Origin: Actinokineospora terrae
GTDB lineage: Bacteria > Actinomycetota > Actinomycetes > Mycobacteriales > Pseudonocardiaceae
Reading direction: 5' to 3'
NCBI RefSeq assembly: GCF_900111175.1
Contig: NZ_FOGI01000005.1
Span: 62,001 to 126,000 of the forward strand
Length of the DNA: 64,000 bases
A program made the translations under genes and the position numbers. Positions 36,170 through 45,241 of the stretch are shown here, piece after piece (the stretch's first letter is position 1; every line of letters starts with the position of its first letter). The notes under the pieces were generated by a model that was given only the letters and a program-made list of their open reading frames with translations, had not been told where the DNA came from and made no database searches.

Positions 36170-36721
36170 ATGTCTTCGATAAAGCGTTTCGGGGTGGCCG
36201 CGCTGGTGATAGTGGCGATGGCGACGGCGGTCGGTCAGGCTGTTGCCGAACCGGGGGACAAGAACGGCGACCGGGTCGAAGTCGCCAAGCAGACCGACGC
36301 GCGACCAAGCAAGGACGCGCCACTGGTGCCGCTGGTGCCGGATGACGGGCTCGACCGGCCGACCGGGCAGGGGGTGGGTGCCCAGGCGGTGCCGCTGCCG
36401 TTCACCTTCAACTTCGACTTCACCTCGTCGCTGGCCTCGCGCACGTTCTGGCCGACCAGCGCGGGCCGGACCTGCGTGAGCCTGCGTGGCACGGGTGGGA
36501 GCGATCCCATCTACTTCGGCAAGGAAATCAAGATCGAGATGTGGAACGCCTACGGCACCGACACCAAGGTCGGGCCGACGGTGCGCTACTCGCTCAACGG
36601 CAACTCGTACGGCTACTGCTGGACCGGCCTCTACCCCTACCACGAGCACTACTTCCGCCTGGTCAAGGACTGGAGCCCGACCGTGCGCGTCTGGGGAACC
36701 GGCTGGGCGTCGGCGAGCTGA
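36170..36721 (+). CDS. Secreted small protein
   Basis: 183 aa. Residues 1-27 are a Sec signal peptide (RFGVAALVIVAMATAVGQAVA, cut after AVA). The mature part has a Pro/Asp-rich segment (~28-70) and a beta-rich domain with two Cys (TCVSLRG, YGYCWTG) probably forming one disulfide. WTGLYPYHEHYFRLVKDW suggests an extracellular binding domain. No enzyme motif. Unknown function. Confidence 0.78.
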   Translation: MSSIKRFGVAALVIVAMATAVGQAVAEPGDKNGDRVEVAKQTDARPSKDAPLVPLVPDDGLDRPTGQGVGAQAVPLPFTFNFDFTSSLASRTFWPTSAGRTCVSLRGTGGSDPIYFGKEIKIEMWNAYGTDTKVGPTVRYSLNGNSYGYCWTGLYPYHEHYFRLVKDWSPTVRVWGTGWASAS

Positions 36722-36740
36722 TCCGGGCAGGCGGGCCCAC

Positions 36741-36768
36741 GGGCGGGACGACCCACGTCGTCCCGCCC
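36741..36768. terminator. Bidirectional hairpin terminator
   Basis: 12-bp perfect arms GGGCGGGACGAC / GTCGTCCCGCCC with loop CCAC between two convergent genes. Confidence 0.75.
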
Positions 36769-36789
36769 GCGTCTCGCCGACCGGCCCGT

Positions 36790-38007
36790 TCACCTGCCCC
36801 CGATCCGCAACGCCGAGGTCGCGCCGACGACGCCGGGGGCCCTGGTGACGAGCCAGCCCTGGTCGTGGGTGTGCAGCGTGCCGAGGTCGAACGCCAGTTC
36901 CGGCCGGTTCCAGGCCAGCAGCTGCAGCCGGTTCCCGTCCGAGATCAGCCCGTCCGCGGTGGGTTCGAACACCACCCCGCCGGTGCCGTCGACGAGCCTG
37001 CCCGGGATCGCCGAGGTGGAGGTCTGGACCTTGCCGAGGGTTCCGAGCGTGGTCAGCCGGGTGTCGACGGTGCCGTCCGGCGCGCTGACCACCCCGATGA
37101 TGCCGTCCGGGGTGGCGATGAGGTCGCCCTGCCGGACGCCGCCGCCGGTGGCCCGGACCACGCCGTTGCCCGAGCGCAGGGACACGTGCTCCACCACCGG
37201 GTCGCCGATGCCCGCGGCGATCGGGAACTGCTGCCGGTGGTCGCCGGGGGTCCGCAGCACCAGCTCCGCGTTCCACGCCCCGGTGCCCTGCTCCGGCGCG
37301 GGCCACACGACGCCTGCCGGGATGTTCGTCTGCCGCGCCTGGTCGAGCACCAGCGGGGTGCGGACCTCGATCTCGGCCAGTCCCGGCGCGGTCAGCGCGA
37401 CGCCGATCGCCCCGTTGCTGCTGACCGGTTCGTCGGCCGGGACCCGTGTCGTCGACAGGAACCCGACCGCCCGCTGCCCGTCCGGCACGGTCGTGACCGC
37501 GCGCAGCACCAGGCTGGTCTGGTCCGGCTTACCGGAGATCGAGATCGGCGTCGTCACGAACGCGACCTGCTCCGCGGACCCCGCGGAGTCGGCGACCAGC
37601 ACGATCAGGTCGAAGCAGGCCGAGAGGTTGGGCGAGCGCCCGGCGAACACCGCGCGCACCGGTGCGGTCGGCGGGTAGAGCGAGGTCTTCCAGGTGTGCT
37701 CCGCGCGCCGCACCAGGTCGTCGTTGCCCGCGAGGTCGCCGCGCAGCTGCCACTGGGTGACGGCGGCGACGGTGTAGGTGTCCGGTTCCTGGCTGGGGTT
37801 CGCGGTGACCACGAACGCCCCGGCCACCGCGAACACCACCACGGCAACCGCCGTGAGCATCTGCACCCGCTGCTGGCGCTGTGCGCGCCTGCGTCCGTGG
37901 ACGTGCTTGAGGACCCGGTCGACGTGGTCCGGTGTGCTCGACAGCCGCATCCCGTCGAGCTCGTCGCGCAGCCGGGCGGCGGCGCGGTCCTCCTCGTCGG
38001 CGATCAC
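36790..38007 (-). CDS. Membrane protein partner of the sigma factor (anti-sigma-like)
   Basis: 405 aa from GTG 38007, overlapping the sigma stop by 4 bp (GTGA). A cytoplasmic N-terminal ~60 residues, one TM helix (~50-72, LTAVAVVVFAVAGAFVV) and a ~330-residue extracytoplasmic beta-rich domain. The topology and coupling fit an anti-sigma factor or sensor, although no zinc-binding anti-sigma motif (HxxxCxxC) is visible. Confidence 0.8.
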   Translation of the reverse strand: MIADEEDRAAARLRDELDGMRLSSTPDHVDRVLKHVHGRRRAQRQQRVQMLTAVAVVVFAVAGAFVVTANPSQEPDTYTVAAVTQWQLRGDLAGNDDLVRRAEHTWKTSLYPPTAPVRAVFAGRSPNLSACFDLIVLVADSAGSAEQVAFVTTPISISGKPDQTSLVLRAVTTVPDGQRAVGFLSTTRVPADEPVSSNGAIGVALTAPGLAEIEVRTPLVLDQARQTNIPAGVVWPAPEQGTGAWNAELVLRTPGDHRQQFPIAAGIGDPVVEHVSLRSGNGVVRATGGGVRQGDLIATPDGIIGVVSAPDGTVDTRLTTLGTLGKVQTSTSAIPGRLVDGTGGVVFEPTADGLISDGNRLQLLAWNRPELAFDLGTLHTHDQGWLVTRAPGVVGATSALRIGGR

Positions 38008-38513
38008 GCCCGCCTCCTTCCCTGCGACGCGGGCGCCTGTGCCGCCCACAACTGCCTGACCCGAGCCATCCCCCTGCTGGTCAGCGACTTGACCGTGCCG
38101 ACCGAGCAGGCGAGTTCCACCGCCGTCTGCGCCTCGGACAGGTCGAGCACCACTCTGGCCACCACCGCCGCGCGCTGCCGAGGGGGCAGCTGTTGCAGTA
38201 AGACCAGCACGTGTTCGCGTTCGACTACCGCGCCGGTGAAGTCGTCCAGGTCGAGTTGCTCGGCCAGGTCGTCCAGCGACACCTGCGGCTTCCGCTTCGC
38301 TACGCGTAAGAACTCGTGATAGACGGCCTTACGTGCGTACGCGAGGGCGTTGTCCGCGGGCACACGACGCCAACGGCGCAGGCAGCGCAAGAGCGCTTCC
38401 TGCACGATCTCCTCGGCGTCCCATTTGCGGCCGGTGAGCATGACGGCGTAGCGCAGCAGTTGGTCGTACCGGTCTCGGACAAACTGGTCGAAACCGGTTT
38501 CACTGCCGGGCAA
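38004..38513 (-). CDS. SigE-family ECF RNA polymerase sigma factor
   Basis: 169 aa if started at TTG 38513, which has a full GAGGAGGTGA 7 nt upstream; GTG 38537 would add 8 residues without a ribosome site. Region 2 (FVRDRYDQLLRYAVMLTGRKWDAEEIVQEALLRCLRRW in parts) and region 4 (LPPRQRAAVVARVVLDLSEAQTAVELACSVGTVKSLTSRG in parts) are intact. Directs transcription of an envelope-type regulon; probably held by the coupled membrane protein. Confidence 0.92.
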   Translation of the reverse strand: MPGSETGFDQFVRDRYDQLLRYAVMLTGRKWDAEEIVQEALLRCLRRWRRVPADNALAYARKAVYHEFLRVAKRKPQVSLDDLAEQLDLDDFTGAVVEREHVLVLLQQLPPRQRAAVVARVVLDLSEAQTAVELACSVGTVKSLTSRGMARVRQLWAAQAPASQGRRRA

Positions 38514-38612
38514 GCCGTCACCTCCTCTCGCGGTCACTCACCCCCTAGACCGCACCGGGTCCCGGAAAGGTTGCCAACCCGCCGAGAAATTTCTGGCGGT
38601 ACCGTCGACGCC

Positions 38613-39032
38613 ATGACCAGGCCCGCGTTCCACCTCGCCATCCCGGTCGACGACCTGGCCGCCGCGCGCCGCTTCTACGGCGAGGTGCTGGGCTGCCCGC
38701 AGGGCCGCGACTCCGACTCCTGGGTCGACTGGGACCTGGCCGGGCACCAGGTCGTCACCCACCTCGCGCCCGGCAGCCGGGGCGACGCCGCGACCAACCC
38801 GGTCGACGGCCACGGCGTCCCGGTGCCGCACTTCGGGCTGGTGCTCCCGGTCCCCGAGTTCCACGCGCTGGCCGACCGGCTGCGCGCGGCGGGCACCGAG
38901 TTCGTGATCGAGCCGTACGTGCGGTTCGAGGGCCAGCCCGGCGAGCAGTGGACCATGTTCTTGCGCGACCCGGCAGGCAACGCGCTGGAGTTCAAGGCGA
39001 TGGCCGACCCGAGCAGGTTGTTCGCCAGGTGA
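38613..39032 (+). CDS. VOC-family (glyoxalase-like) protein
   Basis: 139 aa. Starts FHLAIPVDDLAAARRFYGEVLG, the first beta-alpha-beta-beta-beta unit with a metal-ligand His; the second unit ends MFLRDPAGNALEFKAM with the usual Glu ligand. HFGLVLPVPEF supplies the middle ligand. Substrate unknown (glyoxalase, dioxygenase or resistance). Its stop overlaps the next start by 4 bp. Confidence 0.92.
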   Translation: MTRPAFHLAIPVDDLAAARRFYGEVLGCPQGRDSDSWVDWDLAGHQVVTHLAPGSRGDAATNPVDGHGVPVPHFGLVLPVPEFHALADRLRAAGTEFVIEPYVRFEGQPGEQWTMFLRDPAGNALEFKAMADPSRLFAR

Positions 39033-39970
39033 GCCTGGTCGCGCGCACGGTCGCCAACGGCCTGGCCGGTCCCAGGGCGGTCACGGTCGTGGACGCTGTG
39101 CGCCGGGTCGTCGGGATCCAGTCCCAGGACGTGCGCCCGGCGCGGCTCGCGGTCCGGGTCAGGACCGAGGGGCTCACCAGGTCCGATGTGGACAGAGCGG
39201 TTGCCGACGGCGACGTGGTCAGGACCTGGGCCATGCGCGGGACGTTGCACATGGTCGCCGCCGAGGACGCGGGCTGGTTGGTGCACCTGCTCGGCCCCCG
39301 CTTCGCGCACGCGGCCAGGGGCAGGCGGCTCAGCCTCGGCATCGACGACGCGCTGGCCGAGGCCGGTGCGGAGATCATCGCGACCGACGAGCCGCACAAC
39401 CGCGCCGAACTGGTGGCCCGGCTGGCCGACAACGGCATCGCGCTCGACCCCAAGACCCAGGCGCCCGCGCACATGATCGCCTACGCCGCGATGACCGGCC
39501 GCGTCCGCCGCGGACCAGACCGGTCCGACACCGAACCCACCTACGTCCGCTTCGACCCGGGCGACCCCGTCGACGAACCCGCCGCCGTCGCCCGCCTCGC
39601 CGAGCGCTACCTGACCGGTTACGGCCCCGCCACCGCCGAGGACTTCGCCGCGTGGTCCGGTCTCCCGCTCGGCAAGGCCCGCGCGGGCCTCGGTGACCGG
39701 CAGGCCGACCCGGTCGCCGACCCCGGTCCCACGACCCGCCTGCTCGGCCACTTCGACGCCTACCTGCTGGGCTACAAGTCCCGCGACGGCATCGTCCCGC
39801 CCGAGCTCGCCAAGCGCGTCCAGGCGGGCGGCGGCTTCATCATGCCCACCGTCCTGCGCGACGGCGCCGTCGTCGGCACCTGGCGCCTGGAGAAGAACGA
39901 GGTCATCACCGACCCCGGCCTGGACGTCGAGGCGGAGGTCCAGGACATCGCCCGCTGGAACCGCGACTAG
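39029..39970 (+). CDS. Winged-helix DNA-binding protein, AlkZ/HTH_42 family
   Basis: 313 aa from GTG 39029 in a GTGA overlap with the VOC gene. VVGIQSQDVRPARLAVRVR (~22-40) holds the Q-x-Q of AlkZ-type DNA glycosylases, followed by AMRGTLHMVAAEDAGWL and a C-terminal ...FDAYLLGYKSRD. Members excise bulky or crosslinked bases; some are self-resistance enzymes for genotoxic natural products. Here it is coupled to a VOC protein, a fold also used in antibiotic resistance. Confidence 0.82.
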   Translation: MSLVARTVANGLAGPRAVTVVDAVRRVVGIQSQDVRPARLAVRVRTEGLTRSDVDRAVADGDVVRTWAMRGTLHMVAAEDAGWLVHLLGPRFAHAARGRRLSLGIDDALAEAGAEIIATDEPHNRAELVARLADNGIALDPKTQAPAHMIAYAAMTGRVRRGPDRSDTEPTYVRFDPGDPVDEPAAVARLAERYLTGYGPATAEDFAAWSGLPLGKARAGLGDRQADPVADPGPTTRLLGHFDAYLLGYKSRDGIVPPELAKRVQAGGGFIMPTVLRDGAVVGTWRLEKNEVITDPGLDVEAEVQDIARWNRD

Positions 39971-40863
39971 CGCAGGACCGGCCGCCGGAGCCAGGTGGTC
40001 CAGAGGGGGCGGTAGCCGTTGCGGTACCAGAAAGGAGTGGAGCGGGGGTTCGGCAGCGCGTGGTGCAGTAGTACTGCCGGGACCCCGGCTTCGTCGGACA
40101 GGCTGTGGGCGTGGGCGACCAGAACCGAACCCACGCCGGAGCCGCGCTGGTCGGCTCGCACGCTCAGGCTGGCCAGGTAGCCGACCCCCTGCGCGGCCGA
40201 GTAGCGGTCGCACCAGGCCGAGGCCGGGGGGAGTTGCAGTTGGAGGAGACCGAGCACCTCGTCGCCCCGGCAGCCGAGCCAGATCTGGCCCAGCGACGCG
40301 GCCAGCTGCGATCGCAGAGCGGGGACGACCTCCGGGCGCGGCGTGATCTTCCCGAACGGCGCGTCGTACTCGACCACCGCCATCGTCAGGTCCAGCACCA
40401 CGGCCAGGTCCTCGGGCCCCGCGGGACGCACCACCACATCGGATGGTTCGACCACTGGTCCACGCCCGGGCAACCGCACCGCGATCACGCTGGACGCGGT
40501 GAAACCCCGGTGCACCAACGCGAGCACCCCCTCGGTGTCGCGGCTCGGCACCTCCACCACGGCCGCGCAGTCCAGGTCACCGGGCACGACCGAGCTGTGG
40601 ATCAGGTCGAACCACGAGTCGAGCAGGTCGCCGAACGCGGCCGGGTCGGCCAGCCGGACCTCGAGCAGGTGCTTGCGCCGCGGGCTCCACGGATCGCTCG
40701 CGGGCGTCTGCTGCGACCAGGCGATCCCCGCGCCCCCGGCCACGGTCACCAGGCGCCCGGTCCCGGGGGCCAGCGGCGGCGGCACCGGCAGGAGCGGGTC
40801 GAGCGCGGCGACCCGCGCGGCGTGCGCGGTCTCGATCCCTGACACGTCCATCCGGCCATCCAA
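39967..40863 (-). CDS. GNAT-family N-acetyltransferase
   Basis: 298 aa; ATG 40851 is an alternative start. The C-terminal ~150 residues form the GNAT fold with motif A VRADQRGSGVGSVLVAHA (acetyl-CoA loop) and FWYRNGYRPLW at the end. The N-terminal half may be a degenerate second GNAT domain (VVEVPSRDTEGVLALVHRGF). Substrate unknown. Its stop overlaps the winged-helix gene by 4 bp. Confidence 0.87.
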   Translation of the reverse strand: MDGRMDVSGIETAHAARVAALDPLLPVPPPLAPGTGRLVTVAGGAGIAWSQQTPASDPWSPRRKHLLEVRLADPAAFGDLLDSWFDLIHSSVVPGDLDCAAVVEVPSRDTEGVLALVHRGFTASSVIAVRLPGRGPVVEPSDVVVRPAGPEDLAVVLDLTMAVVEYDAPFGKITPRPEVVPALRSQLAASLGQIWLGCRGDEVLGLLQLQLPPASAWCDRYSAAQGVGYLASLSVRADQRGSGVGSVLVAHAHSLSDEAGVPAVLLHHALPNPRSTPFWYRNGYRPLWTTWLRRPVLR

Positions 40864-40883
40864 CCGCAGTACGGTCGACAGCC

Positions 40884-41648
40884 ATGGACGTATACGTCGT
40901 CGACTCCTTCACCGACCGCCCCTTCCGCGGCAACCCCGCGGGCGTCGTGCTGCTGACCGAGGACCGCCCCACCGAGTGGATGCAGTCGGTCGCCGCCGAG
41001 CTGAACCACTCCGAGACCGCGTTCGTCGACACGCGTGGCGCCAACCCGATCCCGCTGCGCTGGTTCACCCCCGTCGCCGAGGTGGACCTGTGCGGCCACG
41101 CCACCCTCGCCGCCGCGCACGTCCTCGGCGGAGACCGCCGGTTCAGCACCCGCAGCGGCGTCCTGACCGCCACCGCGACCGGCACCGGCATCGAGTTGGA
41201 CTTCCCCGCCGACCCGCTCGAACCCGTCGAGCCGCCCGGCCCGCTCGTCGCCGCACTGCCGGGCGTGACCGTGCTCGAGGTGCACCGCGGCCGGGAGGAT
41301 TTCCTGGTCCGCGTCGCCTCCGCGGCCGAAGTGCGCGCCCTGCGGCCCGATCTCTCTGCGTTCGCCCTCGACTCGTCCAGAGGGGTGATAGTCACCGCAC
41401 CCGGTGATCAGGGTGCCGACTTCGTCAGCCGCTGCTTCTACCCCGCCGTCGGCATCGACGAGGACCCGGTGACCGGCTCGGCGCACTGCACGCTCGCCGC
41501 CTACTGGAGTCCCGTGCTCGGCAAGACGTTGTTGCTGGGCAACCAACTGTCGGCCCGCGGCGGGACCGTCGAGGTCCGGGTGGACGGTGACCGGATCCGG
41601 CTGACCGGGCAGGCCGTGACCGTGTTGGCCGGCGTTCTCACCTGCTGA
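40884..41648 (+). CDS. PhzF-family isomerase
   Basis: 254 aa. FRGNPAGVVL (~14-23), ELNHSETAFV with the catalytic Glu, EVDLCGHATLAAAHVL and DEDPVTGSAHC are the diagnostic motifs of the diaminopimelate-epimerase-like fold. No phenazine genes are nearby, so a housekeeping or unassigned isomerase role is more likely. Divergent from the GNAT gene by 20 bp. Confidence 0.93.
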   Translation: MDVYVVDSFTDRPFRGNPAGVVLLTEDRPTEWMQSVAAELNHSETAFVDTRGANPIPLRWFTPVAEVDLCGHATLAAAHVLGGDRRFSTRSGVLTATATGTGIELDFPADPLEPVEPPGPLVAALPGVTVLEVHRGREDFLVRVASAAEVRALRPDLSAFALDSSRGVIVTAPGDQGADFVSRCFYPAVGIDEDPVTGSAHCTLAAYWSPVLGKTLLLGNQLSARGGTVEVRVDGDRIRLTGQAVTVLAGVLTC

Positions 41649-41792
41649 ACGGTCGCTGAACTTGGTGGCCGCGGGTAACTAGCACACGTGCCTCTTTCGC
41701 CTGATCGGGGTACAGTCAGCGGGCCGTCGGGGTCCCGCCATGCGCCGGGAAGGTCACCAGGGCCACCGCCCGCGGCCGTTGGAGGAGGTTGC

Positions 41793-44510
41793 ATGCCGGA
41801 CCATCCTGGAGCGGTCGAACCGGGCACGGGGCTGGTGCGCGGCGGCGATCTGCCACACGCCGAACTGGCTCATCCCGACCCGACTCGCCAGGACCCGAGC
41901 AGGGACCAGGCGTGGCAGGCCGAGGAGCAGGCGCCCGACCGCCGCTTCCTCTTCTTCTCCATCCTGGTGCTGGTCTCCGGTCTCGTCGCCGCGGGCCTGG
42001 TCTCCTGGTGGCTGCCCGCCCGCGACACCCCGAACGTCGTCGTGGTGGGCCTGCTGCTCGCGCTCGGCTTCCTGGTCGCCGAGCAGTTGGCGATCAACAT
42101 CGACGTGCGCACCGGGGTGTCCTGGTCGATCTCCTTCTGCGAGATCCCGCTGGTCATCGGGCTGTTCGTCGCCCCGTTCGAGGTCGTGCTCGCCGCGCAC
42201 CTGCTGGCGGGCGTCGGCACCCTGCTGGTGCGCAAGGTCCAGGACCGGATCCTCTACAACGCGGGCGCGATGATCTTCGAGATCACCAGCGCGTTCGCCG
42301 TGGCCACCTGGGTCAAGGACGTGCTCGGCGACCTCGGGCCCGCCTGGGCCGGAGTGCTGGCGGGCGCGTTGGTCGCGCCGCTGTCGAGCACCCTGCTCGC
42401 CCTGGTGTGCGTGCGCGTGCTCGGTCGCACCATGCGCCTCAACGCCGCCGTCAGACTTGTCTTGCGCACCTTGGTTCTTGGCCTGGTCAATGCGTCTATG
42501 GGTGTAGTCGGCTACCAGGTCGTCTCGCACGCGGAGGCCGGATGGCCGCTGCTCGTGCTTGCCCTCGCCGGCCTCTCCGCGCTCTACATCGCTTACTCCG
42601 GCCTGCTCCGCGAACAACGCGACCTAGAAGCGCTCGCCGAAGTCAGCCTTATCGTCGCCCGCTCCGGCCACCAGGCCGCGGCTAAACCCTCGCTGGGTCG
42701 GACCGAACCGTCGGACCTCACCGAGATAGCCGACAGCGACGAGTGGCAGACCATCGCCGACCGCATCAAGGACCAGCTCGGCGCGGGCAGGGTCGTGCTG
42801 CGGCTGCGCTTCGAACCGCAGCTCCCGCTGCACACCGTCGTCTCCGGCGACGAGCTGCCGCCCGAGTCGCACGACGTCGAGGCCACCGGCTCCCGCGCCG
42901 ACGCCCTGCTGCGCCTGCCCGGCTCGCACGTGCGGCACTTCCGCCGCGGCGACGCGACCCCCGAGATCCGGCACGCCCTGCTCCGCCGGGCCGCCGACGA
43001 GGCGCTCGTGGTGCCGCTGCGCAGCGCCAGCCACCTGCTCGGCGTGGTCGAGGCGCACGACAAGCTCTCCCGCTGGCGCGGCTTCGGCCAGGCCGACGTC
43101 CGGCTCATCGGCACCATGGCCAGCCACCTGGCCACCGCGATGGACAACCGGCGGCTGCTGGCCACCCTGCGCCACGACGCCTACCACGACCCGCTGACCA
43201 ACCTGCTCAACCGCCCCGGGTTCCGCCGCGCCGCGGGCGACCCGCTGCGCCGCCACCACGACTCGGTCGTGCTGCGGGTGGACCTCGACGTCCTCTCCAC
43301 CGTCAGCGACGCCCTCGGCTACGCCTGGAGCGACCGCATGGTGGTGGCCGCCGGTCGCCGCCTGCGCGACGCGCTCGGCCCCGAGGTCGCGCTGGCCAGG
43401 CTGGAGGGCGGCCAGTTCGCCGCGCTGCTGCTGGACACCACACCCGAGCAGGCGCACGGGATCGCCGAGCGGCTGCGCGCCGAGCTCGCCGCCCCGTACC
43501 CGGTCGACCGGCTCACCGTCGAGGCCAACTCCGTCGTCGGCTACTCCGGCCCGCGCTGCGGCGAGCACGAGGGCGCCCCGCTGGAGACCGACGTCGACGC
43601 CCTGCTGCAACGGGCCGACGTCGCGCTGCGCGCCGCCCGCTCCAGCGGCGACACGGTCAAGGCCTACCTGCCCACCATGGGCCAGATCTTCCTGCGCCGC
43701 TTCCAGCTGGTCACCCAGTTCCGCCAGGCGCTGGAGACCGGCCAGGTGAAGGTGCACTACCAGCCCAAGGTCGCGCTGCCCAGCCGCCAGGTGCTCGGCG
43801 TCGAGGCGCTGGTCCGCTGGCGCCACCCCGAGTTCGGCAGGCTCGACCCGGACGAGTTCGTCCCGGCCGTCGAGGCCGCGGGCCTGGTCGACGCGCTCAC
43901 CACGTTCGTCATGGACCAGGCCCTGATCCGGGTCCGCAAGTGGATGGACCGGGGCCTGCGCATCGCCGCCGCGGTCAACCTGTCGGTCCGCAGCCTGGAC
44001 GACCCCTCGTTCCCCGACCGGGTCGCCGAGGCGCTCGACCGGCACGGGGTGCCGCCGGAGCTGCTCACCCTGGAGCTGACCGAGTCCGGCGTCATGGCCG
44101 ACCCGCAGCGCGCCCTGCCGGTGCTGCGCCGCCTGCACACCCTCGGCGTCGTGCTCGCCGTCGACGACTTCGGCACCGGCTACTCCTCGCTGGCCTACCT
44201 GCGCCAGCTCCCGGTGGACGAGGTGAAGATCGACAAGAGCTTCGTGCTCGGCATGGGCACCGACCTCGGCGACCTCGCCGTGGTCCGCTCCATCGTCGAA
44301 CTCGGCCACTCGCTCGGGCTCACCGTCGTCGCCGAGGGAGTCGAGGACGACGCCGCGCGCGACCAGCTGGCAGGCATGGGCTGCGACGTCGCCCAGGGCT
44401 ACTTGATCTCCCGACCGCTGTCGGAGAGCAGGCTGGAAGCCTGGCTGCAGGCCAGGACGATGCAGGCCAGGGGCATGCGCGACGAGACCGTGCTGACCCT
44501 GCTGTCGTAG
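41793..44510 (+). CDS. Membrane c-di-GMP phosphodiesterase (degenerate GGDEF-EAL)
   Basis: 905 aa from ATG 41793 with GGAGGAGG just upstream. About 7-8 TM helices (~50-270), a GAF-like region (~330-455), a GGDEF domain (~460-630) whose signature reads EGGQF, and an EAL domain (~640-890). The EAL residues are present: EALVRW, VNLSVRS, LELTESG, DDFGTGYSSL, KIDKSF, VAEGVE, QGYLISRPL. It should hydrolyse c-di-GMP but not make it; the degenerate GGDEF may sense GTP. The TM block may be a ligand sensor. Confidence 0.92.
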   Translation: MPDHPGAVEPGTGLVRGGDLPHAELAHPDPTRQDPSRDQAWQAEEQAPDRRFLFFSILVLVSGLVAAGLVSWWLPARDTPNVVVVGLLLALGFLVAEQLAINIDVRTGVSWSISFCEIPLVIGLFVAPFEVVLAAHLLAGVGTLLVRKVQDRILYNAGAMIFEITSAFAVATWVKDVLGDLGPAWAGVLAGALVAPLSSTLLALVCVRVLGRTMRLNAAVRLVLRTLVLGLVNASMGVVGYQVVSHAEAGWPLLVLALAGLSALYIAYSGLLREQRDLEALAEVSLIVARSGHQAAAKPSLGRTEPSDLTEIADSDEWQTIADRIKDQLGAGRVVLRLRFEPQLPLHTVVSGDELPPESHDVEATGSRADALLRLPGSHVRHFRRGDATPEIRHALLRRAADEALVVPLRSASHLLGVVEAHDKLSRWRGFGQADVRLIGTMASHLATAMDNRRLLATLRHDAYHDPLTNLLNRPGFRRAAGDPLRRHHDSVVLRVDLDVLSTVSDALGYAWSDRMVVAAGRRLRDALGPEVALARLEGGQFAALLLDTTPEQAHGIAERLRAELAAPYPVDRLTVEANSVVGYSGPRCGEHEGAPLETDVDALLQRADVALRAARSSGDTVKAYLPTMGQIFLRRFQLVTQFRQALETGQVKVHYQPKVALPSRQVLGVEALVRWRHPEFGRLDPDEFVPAVEAAGLVDALTTFVMDQALIRVRKWMDRGLRIAAAVNLSVRSLDDPSFPDRVAEALDRHGVPPELLTLELTESGVMADPQRALPVLRRLHTLGVVLAVDDFGTGYSSLAYLRQLPVDEVKIDKSFVLGMGTDLGDLAVVRSIVELGHSLGLTVVAEGVEDDAARDQLAGMGCDVAQGYLISRPLSESRLEAWLQARTMQARGMRDETVLTLLS

Positions 44511-44524
44511 ATCGACCCCCCGTT

Positions 44525-44553
44525 TTGGAGCTTCCCGGAGGGCTGTGTAAAGT
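44525..44553 (+). promoter_or_regulatory. Promoter of tRNA-Thr/tRNA-Met
   Basis: TTGGAG (44525-44530) and TAAAGT (44548-44553) with a 17-bp spacer, 33 bp before tRNA-Thr. Confidence 0.6.
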
Positions 44554-44586
44554 ACTCCATGTCGCCAGGGGCAACCCCGGGGACAA

Positions 44587-44659
44587 GCCCCTTTAGCTCA
44601 GTCGGCAGAGCGTCTCCATGGTAAGGAGAAGGTCTACGGTTCGATTCCGTAAAGGGGCT
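44587..44659 (+). tRNA. tRNA-Thr (anticodon GGU)
   Basis: Acceptor GCCCCTT pairs with AAGGGGC (44652-44658). Anticodon stem TCTCC/GGAGA with GGT at 44620-44622; T loop GGTTCGATTCC. CCA is not encoded. Confidence 0.96.
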
Positions 44660-44721
44660 CGACGGTTCGGCCGCGGTACACCGAGAAGATCAGCGGTGTG
44701 GCGCGGCTTGATCCATGTCAG

Positions 44722-44794
44722 AGCGGTGTAGCTCAGTCGGTAGAGCAAGCGACTCATAATCGCTGTGTCGCCGGTTCAAGTCCGGCCATCGCTA
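44722..44794 (+). tRNA. tRNA-Met (anticodon CAU, elongator)
   Basis: Acceptor AGCGGTG pairs with CATCGCT (one G-U). Anticodon arm AGCGA-CTCATAA-TCGCT; T arm CCGGTTCAAGTCCGG. The first acceptor pair forms (A-U), so it is elongator, not initiator. It follows tRNA-Thr, as in other actinobacteria. CCA not encoded. Confidence 0.93.
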
Positions 44795-44851
44795 CGCGAT
44801 GGGTGACGTGTGCCAAGTGAATGCCTTGGCCTCGTCGCTTCGCCATTGTCT

Positions 44852-44896
44852 CTGGGGGCCGAGCCCCCAGACCCCCAGCCGGGGGCGCGCCCCCGG
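44852..44896. terminator. Two adjacent G/C hairpins after tRNA-Met
   Basis: CTGGGGGC / GCCCCCAG around CGA (44852-44870), then an 18-bp perfect palindrome CCGGGGGCG / CGCCCCCGG (44879-44896). The first has the same CGA-loop design as the hairpin at 29961. Confidence 0.55.
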
Positions 44897-44952
44897 ACCC
44901 CCGGCGGGTGGCTGTCCGTGGGGTTGTTGATGTTTGTGAAGGGCTGGTTGTT

Positions 44953-45117
44953 GTGGCTTCAACTGACGTGCGGCCGAAGATCACGCTCGCGTGTGAGAGC
45001 TGCAAGCACCGCAACTACATCACCAAGAAGAACCGGCGCAACGACCCGGACCGGGTGGAGCTGAAGAAGTTCTGCCCGAACTGCAAGACCCACAAGCTGC
45101 ACAAGGAAACCCGCTGA
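44953..45117 (+). CDS. rpmG: 50S ribosomal protein L33
   Basis: 54 aa from GTG 44953. [20 protein letters not shown] and [17 protein letters not shown] carry the two Cys-x-x-Cys knuckles of the zinc-binding (C+) form. Located after tRNA-Thr/tRNA-Met and before hadA, as in mycobacteria. A C+ paralogue implies possible zinc-dependent exchange with a C- form elsewhere. Confidence 0.96.
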   Translation: MASTDVRPKITLACESCKHRNYITKKNRRNDPDRVELKKFCPNCKTHKLHKETR

Positions 45118-45241
45118 CGACGACCGGTTCGCTGGCGCTCACGGTCGTGGGCACGCCAGTGTTCGGTTAGGTCCAGCGGGACGATGAGGCCATCCCACCT
45201 GTGTGGGGTGGCCTTTGTCGTGGGTGGGTAGGGTTGGGGGT

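Noticed and set aside
42624..44309. Long antisense frames opposite the EAL gene and other high-GC genes
   Set aside because: Typical shadows of GC-rich third positions: Arg/Ala/Gly/His-rich and without domains or ribosome sites.
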